A stretch of 64,000 nucleotides of DNA from Roseovarius sp. W115 (GTDB lineage: Bacteria; Pseudomonadota; Alphaproteobacteria; Rhodobacterales; Rhodobacteraceae), in assembly GCF_032842945.2 (NCBI RefSeq), contig NZ_CP146606.1, positions 3,104,501 through 3,168,500 on the forward strand, in the 5' to 3' direction. Under the pieces are notes generated by a model. That model made no database searches, had not been told where the DNA came from, and was given only the letters and a program-made list of their open reading frames with translations. Made by a program: the position numbers and the translations under genes. The stretch's first letter is position 1; each line of letters begins with the position of its first letter. Of the stretch, positions 54,881-63,700 are shown piece by piece.

Positions 54881-56421
54881 TGTTGCAACCAAGTAGAAAT
54901 GTCACTTGGTCCGCAAAGTAGAAATGTCCCACTTGGGCGCTGAGGGGAGCAAAGCCTGACAGGGCGGAGACCTCAGATATCGCAGCCCTGGCTGGCTTTG
55001 CGGGCCTCCTTGGCACGCCGGGCAGCGAGTGAATTCCAGCCGTCGTTTCGACGTCCGGTTGGCTTGTATATCGAACGCTGTTTGCCCACGCGGCGTTTCT
55101 TTGGCGGGGCCTTGTCCTGCTCGGCCTTGATGTGCTCAAGGACCGCGCTCAGGTGCTTGTTCTCAGTTATGGCCGCGTGCGTGACGCGCTGGTCTTTGTC
55201 GAAGACGGAGTAGGGGAGCGAGACGCCCTTCCAGCGGAACTCCAGTCGTCCGTCCGGGAACTCGTAGCTGTCGACATATTTGCCGGGCAGGCCGCGTGTG
55301 ATCTCGTTCTCTGCTAGGATGATCCGCTGCCGGTCGTAGGAGAAGGCCAGTTGGTTGCCGACATAGCGTTCGTCGCGCCAGCAGAGCACATCGGCAAGCC
55401 GGTCAGGTTCGGTATTGAGGGGCCGGTGCAGGTTGTCAGGACGGCGTGGGGCCTTGGCGAACTTCGCGTTGTAGCGCTCCATGAAGGCCGGAAGGAACGC
55501 ATTGGCCGCTGCCATGTCCGAGATGCCCGCGAGGCGCAGTTCCTTCACCAGGCGGTCCTGCAGCGTCCGGTTCGCGCGTTCGACGCGGCCCTTGGCCTGC
55601 GAGCTGTTCGCGCAGAGGATCTCGATGTTCAACTCGTTCAGAGCACGGCCAAACTGGGTCATCCCGTGGCCGGATTTGGCGGCCTGGTTCGGGACGCGGA
55701 ACACGGTGTGTTTGTCCGAATAGAACGCCACCGGGCGTCCATGTTCATGCAGATAAGCCTCAAGCGCGCCGAAGTAGCTGAAGGTGCTCTCGGACGTCAC
55801 GAACTCCAGATGCATCAAGGTGCTGGTGGCGTCATCGATGAAGACGAGCAGGGTGCAGGCTGGCCCGCGGCCCTCGAACCAGTGATGGTCCGAGCCGTCG
55901 ATCTGGATCAGCTCACCATAGCATTCCCGGCGCAAGCGTGGCTGGTGGAACGTGCGGCGTTGCTTCCGAGACAGCCAGATCCCAGCGTCCTGCATCCACT
56001 TGCGCAGCGTCTCGCGCGACACCTTCAGCCCGTGTTCCTCGTCGAGCTTCTCAGCCGCGAACGTCGGGCCGAAGTCAATGTAGTTCTCCCGGACCAGTGT
56101 CACCGCGAACTCCCGAACCGCCGGATCGATCCGGTTGTTCGAAACACGACCACGGGCCTTGTGCCGGATCGCGGCGGGACCGCCGGACTGGAACGTCTTC
56201 AGAAGCCTGTGAACCTGTCTGCGGCTCAATCCCAGAACGTTGCCCGCGTTAGTGGCTGTCATCCGGCCTTGGTTTACCTGGCTCAACACCTCAACCCGGT
56301 TCAGCTCGCGCTCGCTCATCAAAACCCATCCCATGCCCACACTCTCTGCCTGTTCTCATTGGGGCAGAGTGTGACACTTCTACTTTGCAGATGTGGGACA
56401 CTTTAACTTTGCGGGTACACA
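54881..56421. mobile_element. Insertion sequence (ISNCY-like, single transposase)
   Basis: A 1.54-kb element. The ends carry related tandem motifs: on the left AAGTAGAAATGTC at about 54891 and again at about 54916; on the right, on the opposite strand, AAAGTTAAAGTGTC and AAAGTAGAAGTGTC 24 bases apart. The outermost bases read TGTTGCAACC and TGTGTACCCG. A target-site duplication is not obvious. It carries no passenger gene and interrupts no recognisable gene. Confidence 0.75.
54973..56340 (-). CDS. ISNCY-family DDE transposase
   Basis: A 455-residue transposase. It has an N-terminal HTH (RMTATNAGNVLGLSRRQVHRLLKTF), a second HTH-like part (FGPTFAAEKLDEEHGLKVSRETLRKWM) and an RVE-type DDE catalytic core with ELIQIDGSDHHWF (first Asp), VFYSDKHTVF (second Asp) and KGRVERANRTLQDRLVKEL (Glu). 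A basic tail (KAPPKKRRVGKQRSIYK) ends it. The start could be 56340 or the internal ATGs at 56334 and 56319. It appears intact. Confidence 0.9.
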   Translation of the reverse strand: MGMGWVLMSERELNRVEVLSQVNQGRMTATNAGNVLGLSRRQVHRLLKTFQSGGPAAIRHKARGRVSNNRIDPAVREFAVTLVRENYIDFGPTFAAEKLDEEHGLKVSRETLRKWMQDAGIWLSRKQRRTFHQPRLRRECYGELIQIDGSDHHWFEGRGPACTLLVFIDDATSTLMHLEFVTSESTFSYFGALEAYLHEHGRPVAFYSDKHTVFRVPNQAAKSGHGMTQFGRALNELNIEILCANSSQAKGRVERANRTLQDRLVKELRLAGISDMAAANAFLPAFMERYNAKFAKAPRRPDNLHRPLNTEPDRLADVLCWRDERYVGNQLAFSYDRQRIILAENEITRGLPGKYVDSYEFPDGRLEFRWKGVSLPYSVFDKDQRVTHAAITENKHLSAVLEHIKAEQDKAPPKKRRVGKQRSIYKPTGRRNDGWNSLAARRAKEARKASQGCDI

Positions 56422-56642
56422 AGAAATACGCATAATCAGTATTATGTTAATATAATGCTATACCAATGAAACCACCTAATGCTTTAATACCAAATGTTTA
56501 AGGTGCAATCTTGATCTGCGCCCTGTGGATTGCCCATAACGCCCTGCCACACATCTCATCGCATAATCCACCTCAGACAGGTCTATCACTCGACAATCCT
56601 CTGCATCACAGTTTAAACCTCGTGAAAAAGGACGCGGCTTTA
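56422..56642. other. AT-rich intergenic region upstream of aroQ
   Basis: About 220 bases between the insertion sequence and aroQ, clearly AT-rich at 56422-56510 (several TATTA and TAATATAATG stretches) and so a likely promoter region. No gene or hairpin terminator is seen. Confidence 0.4.
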
Positions 56643-57086
56643 ATGACTTCCATTCTGGTCCTCAATGGTCCGAACCTCAACCTGCTTGGCACGCGGCAGC
56701 CTGAGATTTACGGCAGCACGACGTTGGCTGATATTGAAGCCATGTGTCACGACACCGCCAAGACGCTTGGCGTGTTGGTCACGTTTGAGCAGAACAACGT
56801 CGAAGGTGCGATGGTCGACTTGATTCATGCAGCGCGCGGTACTCAGGACGGCATCATTCTGAATGCCGGTGCGTATACGCATACCTCGGTCGCTCTGATG
56901 GATGCGGTATCGAGCGTCGAAATTCCAACCATCGAGTTGCATCTGTCGAACATCCATGCGCGTGAAGAATTTCGTCACACATCCTACATTGCCAAAGTGG
57001 CGCTTGGCGTGATCTGTGGGTTTGGTGCGCATGGATACGTCCTGGCCCTCGAAGCCATGGCGCAGCACCTCAAAGCAAAAAAATGA
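56643..57086 (+). CDS. aroQ: Type II 3-dehydroquinate dehydratase
   Basis: The third enzyme of the shikimate pathway, 147 residues from ATG 56643 (MTSILVLNGPNLNLLGTRQPEIYG). The active-site Tyr follows in EIYGSTTL, the conserved ILNAGAYTHTSVALMDA and PTIELHLSNIHAREEFRH blocks are complete, and GFGAHGYVLALEAM ends it. Its stop overlaps the start of a LuxR regulator by four bases (ATGA at 57083-57086), an unusual partner for aroQ. Confidence 0.95.
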   Translation: MTSILVLNGPNLNLLGTRQPEIYGSTTLADIEAMCHDTAKTLGVLVTFEQNNVEGAMVDLIHAARGTQDGIILNAGAYTHTSVALMDAVSSVEIPTIELHLSNIHAREEFRHTSYIAKVALGVICGFGAHGYVLALEAMAQHLKAKK

Positions 57087-57838
57087 TTTTAACTCGCGAA
57101 CTCAATGCCTTACTGAACGCTCCTAGCATCGAAGAGCTGTGGGATATGCATACTTCGCGCATGGCGGAATACGGGTTCGATCGGTTAATTTATGGTTATA
57201 CACGCTATCGTACCGCGACGTCGCTTGGCGACCCTGAAGACTTTGTTCTGCTGAGCAATCATGAAACAGACTACCTGGAAACCTTTATCAAGGACGGTCA
57301 CTATTTCCACGGCCCCATGGTGCGTTGGGCTTTGGACAATGAAGGTGCGTGTTCGTGGTCGGTCTTGGCTGACATGCTGACCACACAGACGCTCACGGCA
57401 GAAGAAAGAAAAGTCATCGCGTTTAACCGCTCTATGAACGTAACTGCAGGATACTCGATCAGTTTCAAATCGGTCTCGCCGCGGACCAAGGGCGCTATGG
57501 CACTCACGGTGCGCGCCGATCTGACACAGGAAGATGCCGATGCAGTCTGGGATGAGCATGGCGAAGATATCATCCTGCTCAACAATCTGGTGCATCTGCG
57601 TATCCTCACCCTGCCCTACACGGCACCGGGCCGTACGCTGACAAAGCGACAAAAAGAGGTTCTGGGCTGGGTCGGCGATGGCAAAACGATTCAGGATATT
57701 GCGATTCTGATGGAGCTCACGCCAGCTACGGTTGAAAAGCATTTACGCCTTGCGCGTGAATCACTGAGCGTTGAAACCACGGCTCAAGCGGTTCTGAAGG
57801 CAGCGTTTCAGAATCAAATGTTCGTTTTAGACACCTGA
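57083..57838 (+). CDS. LuxR-type regulator with autoinducer-binding-like domain
   Basis: A 251-residue regulator. The N-terminal 165 residues resemble an autoinducer-binding domain (EYGFDRLIYGYTRYR; WSVLADMLTTQTLTAEERKVIAFNRSMNVTAGYSISF), and the C-terminal HTH is RTLTKRQKEVLGWVGDGKTIQDIAILMELTPATVEKHLRLARESLSVETTAQAV. No luxI synthase is adjacent, so it looks like a LuxR solo. It is translationally coupled to aroQ by the overlap at 57083-57086. Confidence 0.88.
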   Translation: MILTRELNALLNAPSIEELWDMHTSRMAEYGFDRLIYGYTRYRTATSLGDPEDFVLLSNHETDYLETFIKDGHYFHGPMVRWALDNEGACSWSVLADMLTTQTLTAEERKVIAFNRSMNVTAGYSISFKSVSPRTKGAMALTVRADLTQEDADAVWDEHGEDIILLNNLVHLRILTLPYTAPGRTLTKRQKEVLGWVGDGKTIQDIAILMELTPATVEKHLRLARESLSVETTAQAVLKAAFQNQMFVLDT

Positions 57839-57917
57839 TATCACTCAGTTAACCTACTTTTGACGTAGGGTAAGGAATCCCCTACTTCCATGATGCGGCG
57901 TAACGTAGCATTATAGA

Positions 57918-58032
57918 GAGGTTCCGTGAGTGGTGGCTTTGAGCCTTGGAACAATCAGGTTGGAACCCCCTGCAATTACAGGGCACCCCAATCTGCCGGT
58001 TCTTCCGGACTTTGGCCGGCAGTTCTATTTTT
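57918..58032 (+). ncRNA. Candidate structured RNA
   Basis: About 115 non-coding bases with nested pairing: GGTTCC (57920-57925) with GGAACC (57962-57967), inside it GGC/GCC; then CCCTG/CAGGG (57968-57982); then CTGCCGG (57993-57999) with CCGGCAG (58016-58022) followed by TTCTATTTTT, a terminator. No reading frame uses it. It is not recognised as a named RNA. Promoter is not clear; TATAGA at 57912-57917 is a possible -10. Confidence 0.45.
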
Positions 58033-58098
58033 CGAGCTGTCGGTCATTTTAATCCAGTACCGCCGCCCTTCCCCATGTCGGCGGACCGCGTGTGTGTT

Positions 58099-58133
58099 AC
58101 GGTGCTGTCCTTTCCTGCGGGCAGCACCGTTTT
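58099..58133 (+). terminator. Hairpin between the convergent LuxR and amidinotransferase genes
   Basis: ACGGTGCTG (58099-58107) pairs with CAGCACCGT (58122-58130), extended by TCC/GGG inside, and is followed by TTT. It lies 5 bases before the amidinotransferase stop and could end transcripts from either side. Confidence 0.6.
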
Positions 58134-58137
58134 CACG

Positions 58138-59250
58138 TCAGCTCAGGCTGGGGAAATAGTCCTCACAGGTGCCTTCGCGATACACATCTGCGGTACAGCA
58201 ATGCAAACCGCCGCCAAAGGCATAGGCATCGCGCAACTCGACTTCGACCACCTCCATGCCAAGCTTGTCCATCTGTTCGGCCTGATAGACCTCGGATTTC
58301 TCGACACAGACCGTTTTGGGATCGAGCACCAGCACATTCATGCTGAGCCAGGTTGAGGAGTAGCAAAGAGGTGGAGGCGCGTTATGCGCCGGCTGCGCGG
58401 CGTCTACGATCTCCCAGCCGTTTTTCTCGAACATACCACGCTGATCCTCGGGCAAGCGACGTTGCGGATTGTTGAGGATAAGCCCAGGGCGCAGGGGCGT
58501 GAAAGTCGCGTCGATATGGATCGGGTATGGATCCCCGGGGAAATTTACCGCATGCACGCGGTGGTCCGGAAAATGCCGCCGGATCCATTCGATGCCTTTG
58601 AGGTTCGTGGTGAACCCATGCTGAACCACCAAGTCACGCCCAAAGCGCAACACATCGGCGGCGTCAAAGAGCGGCTCTTCCTCGGTGGTGACAAAGAATT
58701 TCTCTGCCGTCCATTTCAGGCGCTTTTCAACGCCGATTTTCTCGCTGAGGTAGTCGGGATGATAATCCGCATCTGTCAGGCGCGGTTTGGGTGCGCATTC
58801 ATGGCGGAAATTCGGGTCCTCATTGAAATACTGCTGCATCAGCGGGCGGTAGTTGAGATATTCAAACCAGCGGCAGCGATACGACATCGTTGCCTCAAGG
58901 ATCTCACTGCCCACGGTGAGCAACACATCGCGCGGCGGCATGCAGCCAAACTGGCTCTCGGTATGAAAATCCGGTGTGGTTGCAGGCAGGCTGTGGTCAA
59001 TCGGTGTCGGACGGTCCACCCGCACGCCGCGCGCTTCCAGTTGCGCTGCGAAGTTGTCCAAAAGCTCATTGGCCCGGTCAATCGTCTCCTGCGGCCGCCT
59101 GCCCCACTGCCCGCGCATATCGCTGTCCTCGGGCACCTTGGCGTCTAGCGCCGGTTCCTCCGGCGGGATGTGACAATCATCCGCGCGTCCGACAATGACG
59201 TGTTTGAGTGGGTCCCACTCGTTCCAGCTATTCACAACTGTTTTTTGCAT
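58138..59250 (-). CDS. Amidinotransferase (glycine amidinotransferase-like)
   Basis: A 370-residue enzyme that transfers an amidino group from arginine to an amine. SWNEWDPLKHVIVGR is the family opening; RFGRDLVVQHGFTTNLKGIEW, HIDATFTPLRPGLIL with the catalytic Asp-His, and the C-terminal GGGLHCCTADVYREG carrying the nucleophilic Cys all match. The gene stands alone, with hairpin-rich DNA on both sides. Whether it makes guanidinoacetate or an aminoglycoside-like amidino product cannot be told. Confidence 0.92.
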   Translation of the reverse strand: MQKTVVNSWNEWDPLKHVIVGRADDCHIPPEEPALDAKVPEDSDMRGQWGRRPQETIDRANELLDNFAAQLEARGVRVDRPTPIDHSLPATTPDFHTESQFGCMPPRDVLLTVGSEILEATMSYRCRWFEYLNYRPLMQQYFNEDPNFRHECAPKPRLTDADYHPDYLSEKIGVEKRLKWTAEKFFVTTEEEPLFDAADVLRFGRDLVVQHGFTTNLKGIEWIRRHFPDHRVHAVNFPGDPYPIHIDATFTPLRPGLILNNPQRRLPEDQRGMFEKNGWEIVDAAQPAHNAPPPLCYSSTWLSMNVLVLDPKTVCVEKSEVYQAEQMDKLGMEVVEVELRDAYAFGGGLHCCTADVYREGTCEDYFPSLS

Positions 59251-59424
59251 GTTTCATCCCCCTCGCCTGACATGAAAATGGGGGCTCTACCCCCAACGTC
59301 GAACCTTATGGTTTCGACGTCCCCGTGAAATTTATGGCAAAAAGAAAAGACAGGTCCTCTCTTCTTGCTGAAAATATCCCGGGGAGCCCGAGGGGCTGGC
59401 CCCTCGGCGCCGGTTGGAAAACTT
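59251..59424. repeat. Intergenic hairpin cluster between tsf and the amidinotransferase gene
   Basis: Three strong hairpins: GGGGG/CCCCC at about 59280-59295, ACGTCGAA/TTCGACGT at about 59296-59321, and CCGAGGGG/CCCCTCGG at about 59390-59409. The last one follows tsf on the minus strand and could terminate it. The layout resembles intergenic repeats common in Roseobacter genomes. No gene is seen. Confidence 0.45.
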
Positions 59425-60300
59425 TTAGCCCTGAGCCGCCTTGGCGACTTCCTCGGCAAAGTTTTCTTCTTTTTTCTCAATGCCTTCGCCCACTTCCATG
59501 CGGACGAAACCGGTGATCTCAGCACCCGCTTCTTTGGCGGCGGCGCCGACGGTCAGATCAGGGTTGATCACGAAGGCCTGGTTCACAAGCGTGACCTCGG
59601 CCATGAATTTCTTCATACGACCGATGATCATCTTCTCGATAACCTCTTCAGGCTTGCCGGACTCGCGCGCGATGTCGATCTGAACCTGACGTTCCTTGTC
59701 GACAATCGCCTGATCCAGTTGCTCTTCGTTCAGAGCCGCCGGGTTTGTGGCTGCAATATGCATCGCAACCTGCTTGCCAAACGTCTCATCGCCCCCGGTC
59801 ATTGCGACCAGAACACCGATTTTGCCCATGCCGTCGGCGGCTGCGTTGTGCACATAGCTGACCACGACGCCCCCTTCTACAGATGCCATACGGCGCAGGG
59901 ACATGTTTTCCCCAATTGTCGCAACCTTGGCCGTGATCGTATCGGCCACAGATTTTCCGCCCATATCAGCAGCGGCCAGGGCGTCTGTGTCCGCCACGCC
60001 CATCGCTGTTGCCGCAACACCGGCGACCATGTCCTGGAATTCTGCATTCTTGGCGACGAAGTCTGTTTCGGAGTTAACTTCAACCGCAACACCCCGGCCA
60101 CCATCAACTTTGACGGCAACTAGACCTTCAGCAGCCGTACGCCCTGATTTCTTGGCCGCCTTTGCCAAACCTTTGGTGCGCAGCCAGTCTACGGCGGCTT
60201 CCATGTCGCCGTCATTTTCTGTCAGCGCTTTTTTCGCGTCCATCATGCCTGCGCCTGTGGAATCGCGCAGTTCTTTTACCATTGCAGCAGTGATCGCCAT
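59425..60300 (-). CDS. tsf: Translation elongation factor Ts
   Basis: EF-Ts regenerates GTP-bound EF-Tu. The 291-residue protein starts at ATG 60300 ([44 protein letters not shown], the canonical UBA-like N-terminus), and has the conserved [11 protein letters not shown] and [20 protein letters not shown]. It follows rpsB on the minus strand, separated by 74 bases, as in most bacteria. Confidence 0.97.
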   Translation of the reverse strand: MAITAAMVKELRDSTGAGMMDAKKALTENDGDMEAAVDWLRTKGLAKAAKKSGRTAAEGLVAVKVDGGRGVAVEVNSETDFVAKNAEFQDMVAGVAATAMGVADTDALAAADMGGKSVADTITAKVATIGENMSLRRMASVEGGVVVSYVHNAAADGMGKIGVLVAMTGGDETFGKQVAMHIAATNPAALNEEQLDQAIVDKERQVQIDIARESGKPEEVIEKMIIGRMKKFMAEVTLVNQAFVINPDLTVGAAAKEAGAEITGFVRMEVGEGIEKKEENFAEEVAKAAQG

Positions 60301-60374
60301 TTTGGCTCTCCTCACATCTCTCAAAGTTTCAGAGGCAGGTTCTCCCCTGCCCCATATATCGATTTAGGGAAGGC

Positions 60375-61214
60375 TTAGCCTTCGGCGGGGGCCTCTTTGC
60401 TCTCCTCGGCAGGGGCCTCTTCGGCTTTGGCGTCCTCAGCCGGGGCTTCTGCTGATGCTTTTTCAGCAACGACCTCTTCGACAGGCGCTTCTTCCATCGC
60501 ACCCACGTCGACGCCAGCGGCACCAAGCTGCGCCGACATACCATCAAGCGCGGCCCGTGCGACCAGATCGCAATAAAGAGCAATCGCACGTGCGGCATCG
60601 TCATTGCCCGGGATGAGGTAGTCTACGCCATCAGGGGAACAGTTGGTGTCCACAATCGCCACAACCGGAATGCCCAGTTTGTTGGCTTCGGCCACGGCGA
60701 GCGCTTCTTTCTTCACGTCGATGACGAAGAGAAGATCCGGTGTGCCACCCATTTCGCGGATACCACCCAAAGAGGCTTGCAGTTTGCCTTGGTCGCGTTC
60801 CAGACCCAGACGCTCTTTCTTTGTCAAACCATCCGAGCCGGCCGCCATCATCTCGTCGATCTCGTTCAGGCGTTTGATTGATTGACTGACCGTTTGCCAG
60901 TTGGTCAACGTGCCACCGAGCCAGCGATGGTTCATGTAGTATTGCGCACATTTTTCGGCTGCATCGGCAATCGGTGCCGCGGCCTGCCGTTTGGTGCCCA
61001 CAAAGAGAATACGGCCGCCTTTGGCAACGGTTTCACGGACCGCATTCAGAGCCGCATCAAGCATCGGCACGGTTTGCGTGAGGTCCATAATGTGAATGCC
61101 ATTGCGCGCGCCATAGATGAACTCGCCCATACGGGGGTTCCAACGCTGCGTCTGGTGGCCGAAGTGAACGCCAGCTTCAAGCAGCTGACGCATGGAGAAC
61201 TCTGGAAGAGCCAT
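60375..61214 (-). CDS. rpsB: 30S ribosomal protein S2
   Basis: A 279-residue S2: [58 protein letters not shown] and [34 protein letters not shown] are all conserved. The C-terminal tail (about residues 240-279) is a low-complexity Ala/Glu/Pro/Lys extension, usual in alphaproteobacteria. The start has a strong ribosome site (GGAAAGGAAACGACC). Confidence 0.97.
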   Translation of the reverse strand: MALPEFSMRQLLEAGVHFGHQTQRWNPRMGEFIYGARNGIHIMDLTQTVPMLDAALNAVRETVAKGGRILFVGTKRQAAAPIADAAEKCAQYYMNHRWLGGTLTNWQTVSQSIKRLNEIDEMMAAGSDGLTKKERLGLERDQGKLQASLGGIREMGGTPDLLFVIDVKKEALAVAEANKLGIPVVAIVDTNCSPDGVDYLIPGNDDAARAIALYCDLVARAALDGMSAQLGAAGVDVGAMEEAPVEEVVAEKASAEAPAEDAKAEEAPAEESKEAPAEG

Positions 61215-61333
61215 GGTCGTTTCCTTTCCGGTTTGCGCCTCGGTATGGGATGAGAAGCGGATGCTTCAACCGGTGGACTTCTGAGGATGTCTCCCCCATC
61301 AGCCCGCCCATACCTGCGGATTGAATGGCGCGC

Positions 61334-61361
61334 GTATATAGTGGGTTTGAAAGCGGCGCAA
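61334..61361 (-). promoter_or_regulatory. Likely promoter of rpsB-tsf
   Basis: On the minus strand TTGCGC is followed after 15-16 bases by TATATAC, and the transcript would have an untranslated leader of roughly 110 bases. Spacing is short for a standard sigma-70 promoter. The leader could fold; ribosomal protein S2 autoregulates at its leader in E. coli. Confidence 0.35.
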
Positions 61362-61379
61362 CCCCTCATGATGGACGGC

Positions 61380-61799
61380 CTAGGGCTTGGGGGAGATTTG
61401 CAGAAACACCAACGTTCGTCCAAGCGCGGCTTTGTCCTTCAGCGAAAGTGAAACCTGTGCTGTTCCCGTGTCAAACCGGTGGAGCGTGTAGCTGTCGGGG
61501 TGATTGACCGGTTGATCGCTCAATTGCGCCTGCTCGGCCCCGAAACAAACCAGCAAAGCGTCAGACCATTGCGTAAACGCCGCCTCAGCCTCAGGGGTGC
61601 GATAGGGGTAGGTCCAATGACATGTCTCCTTCGTCGCCCCGGACAGGTCGACACTTTGCTGACAGGTCGCGTCCGGGAGGCTGAGAGGAGCGTCAGAAGA
61701 AATGGCAGCCTGAAGGGAATCAAGTGCGGTATCGCAACTCCAAGCAAGCTGGGCAGTCAGCAACCCAGTTATGACAATTGGAATGAAATATTTTCTCAT
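61380..61799 (-). CDS. Small exported protein of unknown function
   Basis: A 139-residue protein with a signal peptide (MRKYFIPIVITGLLTAQLAWSCDTA). The mature protein has four Cys (SCDTALD, DATCQQS, KETCHW, LLVCFG) that could form disulfides, and a DxxxLHRFDTGTAQVSLSL segment. No known domain recognised. The start lies close to, and divergent from, psuG; its stop is about 165 bases upstream of the rpsB start. Confidence 0.75.
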   Translation of the reverse strand: MRKYFIPIVITGLLTAQLAWSCDTALDSLQAAISSDAPLSLPDATCQQSVDLSGATKETCHWTYPYRTPEAEAAFTQWSDALLVCFGAEQAQLSDQPVNHPDSYTLHRFDTGTAQVSLSLKDKAALGRTLVFLQISPKP

Positions 61800-61887
61800 T
61801 TGGCCTCCTTACGCCAATGTGGCAGCTTTCTCGCCCGGGTCCAGCAAAACCATTGCAATAAGCGCGTTCCCCCGGCATCACCTTCTC

Positions 61888-62814
61888 ATGACCGCACTGC
61901 CCCTCATCTTTTCGCCCGAGGTCGCCGATGCCCGCACGCGTGGCGCGCCTATTGTGGCTTTGGAAAGCACGATCATCACCCACGGAATGCCATTTCCGCA
62001 AAACCTTGAAACCGTGTGGCGGGTGCAGGATGCCGTGCGCGAAGAAGGGGCCACCCCGGCGACGATTGCGGTGATCAAAGGTGGGTTGCATGTCGGCTTA
62101 ACGGAAGAGGAGTTGGAAGCGCTGGCGCGGGCCGATGACGTGGTCAAGCTGAGCCGTGCGGATTTGGCTGTTTGCCTTGCGAGAGGTGGCAACGGCTCAA
62201 CCACCGTGGCCGCCACGATGATCGCAGCACATCTGGCCGGTATTCAGGTTTTTGCCACGGGGGGTATTGGGGGTGTTCATCGCGGCGCAGAAGACAGCTT
62301 TGACATTTCCGCCGATCTGCATGAGCTGGCGCAAACACCTCTCACCGTAGTCTGTGCCGGGGCCAAGGCCATCCTTGACTTGCCCAAGACGCTGGAAGTT
62401 CTGGAAACCCTCGGTGTTCCCGTCATTGCCTATGGACAAGACGCCCTGCCCGCCTTTTGGTCAGCCACAACTGACTTAATGGCTCCGCTGCGCATGGACA
62501 GTCCTGACGCGATCGCAAGAGCACATGTGATGCGGACGGTCCTTGGCGTATCTGGCGGCCTGTTGATTGCAAATCCGGTTCCCAAGGTGGCCTCAATCCC
62601 TCACTCAGAGCTTGAACCGCTCATCGCAGAAGCCACTGCCGAAGCAGATAGACGGGGCATAAAAGGCAAGGCCGTCACACCCTACCTGCTGGCTCGGCTG
62701 AACGAGCTGACCCTAGGTCGCACACTGGCTGCCAACATCGCGTTGATCGAAAATAACGCCAGGCTTGCCGGAAAAATTGCCATTTCCCTGAAAAATCAGG
62801 CCTCAAGCCACTAA
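61888..62814 (+). CDS. psuG: Pseudouridine-5'-phosphate glycosidase
   Basis: A 308-residue enzyme that breaks pseudouridine 5'-phosphate into uracil and ribose 5-phosphate. It starts at ATG 61888 (MTALPLIFSPEVADA). The family motifs VALESTIITHGMPFPQNLE, IAVIKGGLHVGL with the catalytic Lys, GNGSTTVAATMIAAHLAGIQVFATGGIGGVHRGAEDSFDISADL and PVPKVASIP are complete. The kinase psuK, often beside or fused to it, is not in the window, so the pathway is incomplete locally. Confidence 0.94.
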   Translation: MTALPLIFSPEVADARTRGAPIVALESTIITHGMPFPQNLETVWRVQDAVREEGATPATIAVIKGGLHVGLTEEELEALARADDVVKLSRADLAVCLARGGNGSTTVAATMIAAHLAGIQVFATGGIGGVHRGAEDSFDISADLHELAQTPLTVVCAGAKAILDLPKTLEVLETLGVPVIAYGQDALPAFWSATTDLMAPLRMDSPDAIARAHVMRTVLGVSGGLLIANPVPKVASIPHSELEPLIAEATAEADRRGIKGKAVTPYLLARLNELTLGRTLAANIALIENNARLAGKIAISLKNQASSH

Positions 62815-62888
62815 ATCGTTAACATCTGCATTGTGAGCACAGATCAAAGCGCTTAGGTTTCGCAGGTCTGTGACTGGGCTGGGACAAC

Positions 62889-63632
62889 ATGAATACCCCG
62901 TTTGACGAAGAACCACCGCACCCCAAGAAGCATAGTCGCTTTGGTGGGCTGCGCGCGAGTTTTCTAACCGGCATCATTGTGATTGCGCCGGTGGGGCTGA
63001 CCGTGTGGCTGATTTGGTCACTGATCGGCTGGGTGGATGGGTTTGTCCTTCCTTTCGTGCCGGAGGCTTATCAGCCAGAAAACCTGGTCAATCGCTGGTT
63101 CCTGGGCAACACGCGCCCTGATGACGAAGGTTGGGTCAAGATTAACATTCGCGGCGTGGGTGTTATCGTCTTTCTGCTCTTCACCATTTTTGTGGGCTGG
63201 ATCGCCAAAGGGCTGATTGGCAAGTCGCTCATCAGCTATGCGGAAGGTCTGGTGGACCGCATGCCGGTGGTGCGTTCGATCTATTCTGGCGTGAAACAGA
63301 TCGCCGAAACGGTCTTTCAGCAATCCGAGCGCAGCTTTGAGAAGGCCTGTCTCATCCAGTATCCGCGCAAGGGGATCTGGGCCATTGGCTTTATCTCGAC
63401 CGATACACGGGGCGAGATCCTGGCCAAGGCCGAAACCAGCGGTCAGATGGTCAGCGTTTTTGTCCCCACCACGCCAAACCCAACCTCAGGTTTTTTGCTT
63501 TTCTTCCCCAAAGAAGACGTGATCGAACTGGACATGACCATCGAAGACGCCGCCAAACTGGTGATCTCGGCGGGACTGGTTTACCCGGGTCAGAATGGCA
63601 AGAACGAGGCGGAGACGGATGGTCAGGGCTAG
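62889..63632 (+). CDS. DUF502 membrane protein
   Basis: A 247-residue membrane protein of the DUF502 family. Two helices (about residues 21-45 and 78-100) are followed by a conserved cytoplasmic or periplasmic part: RMPVVRSIYSGVKQIAETVFQQSERSFEKACLIQYPRKGIWAIGFIS and FVPTTPNPTSGFLLFFPKEDVIELDMTIEDAAKLVISAGLV. Function in bacteria is unknown. Complete. Confidence 0.9.
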   Translation: MNTPFDEEPPHPKKHSRFGGLRASFLTGIIVIAPVGLTVWLIWSLIGWVDGFVLPFVPEAYQPENLVNRWFLGNTRPDDEGWVKINIRGVGVIVFLLFTIFVGWIAKGLIGKSLISYAEGLVDRMPVVRSIYSGVKQIAETVFQQSERSFEKACLIQYPRKGIWAIGFISTDTRGEILAKAETSGQMVSVFVPTTPNPTSGFLLFFPKEDVIELDMTIEDAAKLVISAGLVYPGQNGKNEAETDGQG

Positions 63633-63700
63633 GACCGGCTAGTTTTGAGGAATGGCAGATCCGGGCCAAAACCGGTCTCAGATTAATTGAAGCTGCGAGA

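Noticed and set aside
55351..56406. 351-residue plus-strand frame opposite the transposase
   Set aside because: Antisense to the DDE transposase; no motif and no ribosome site.
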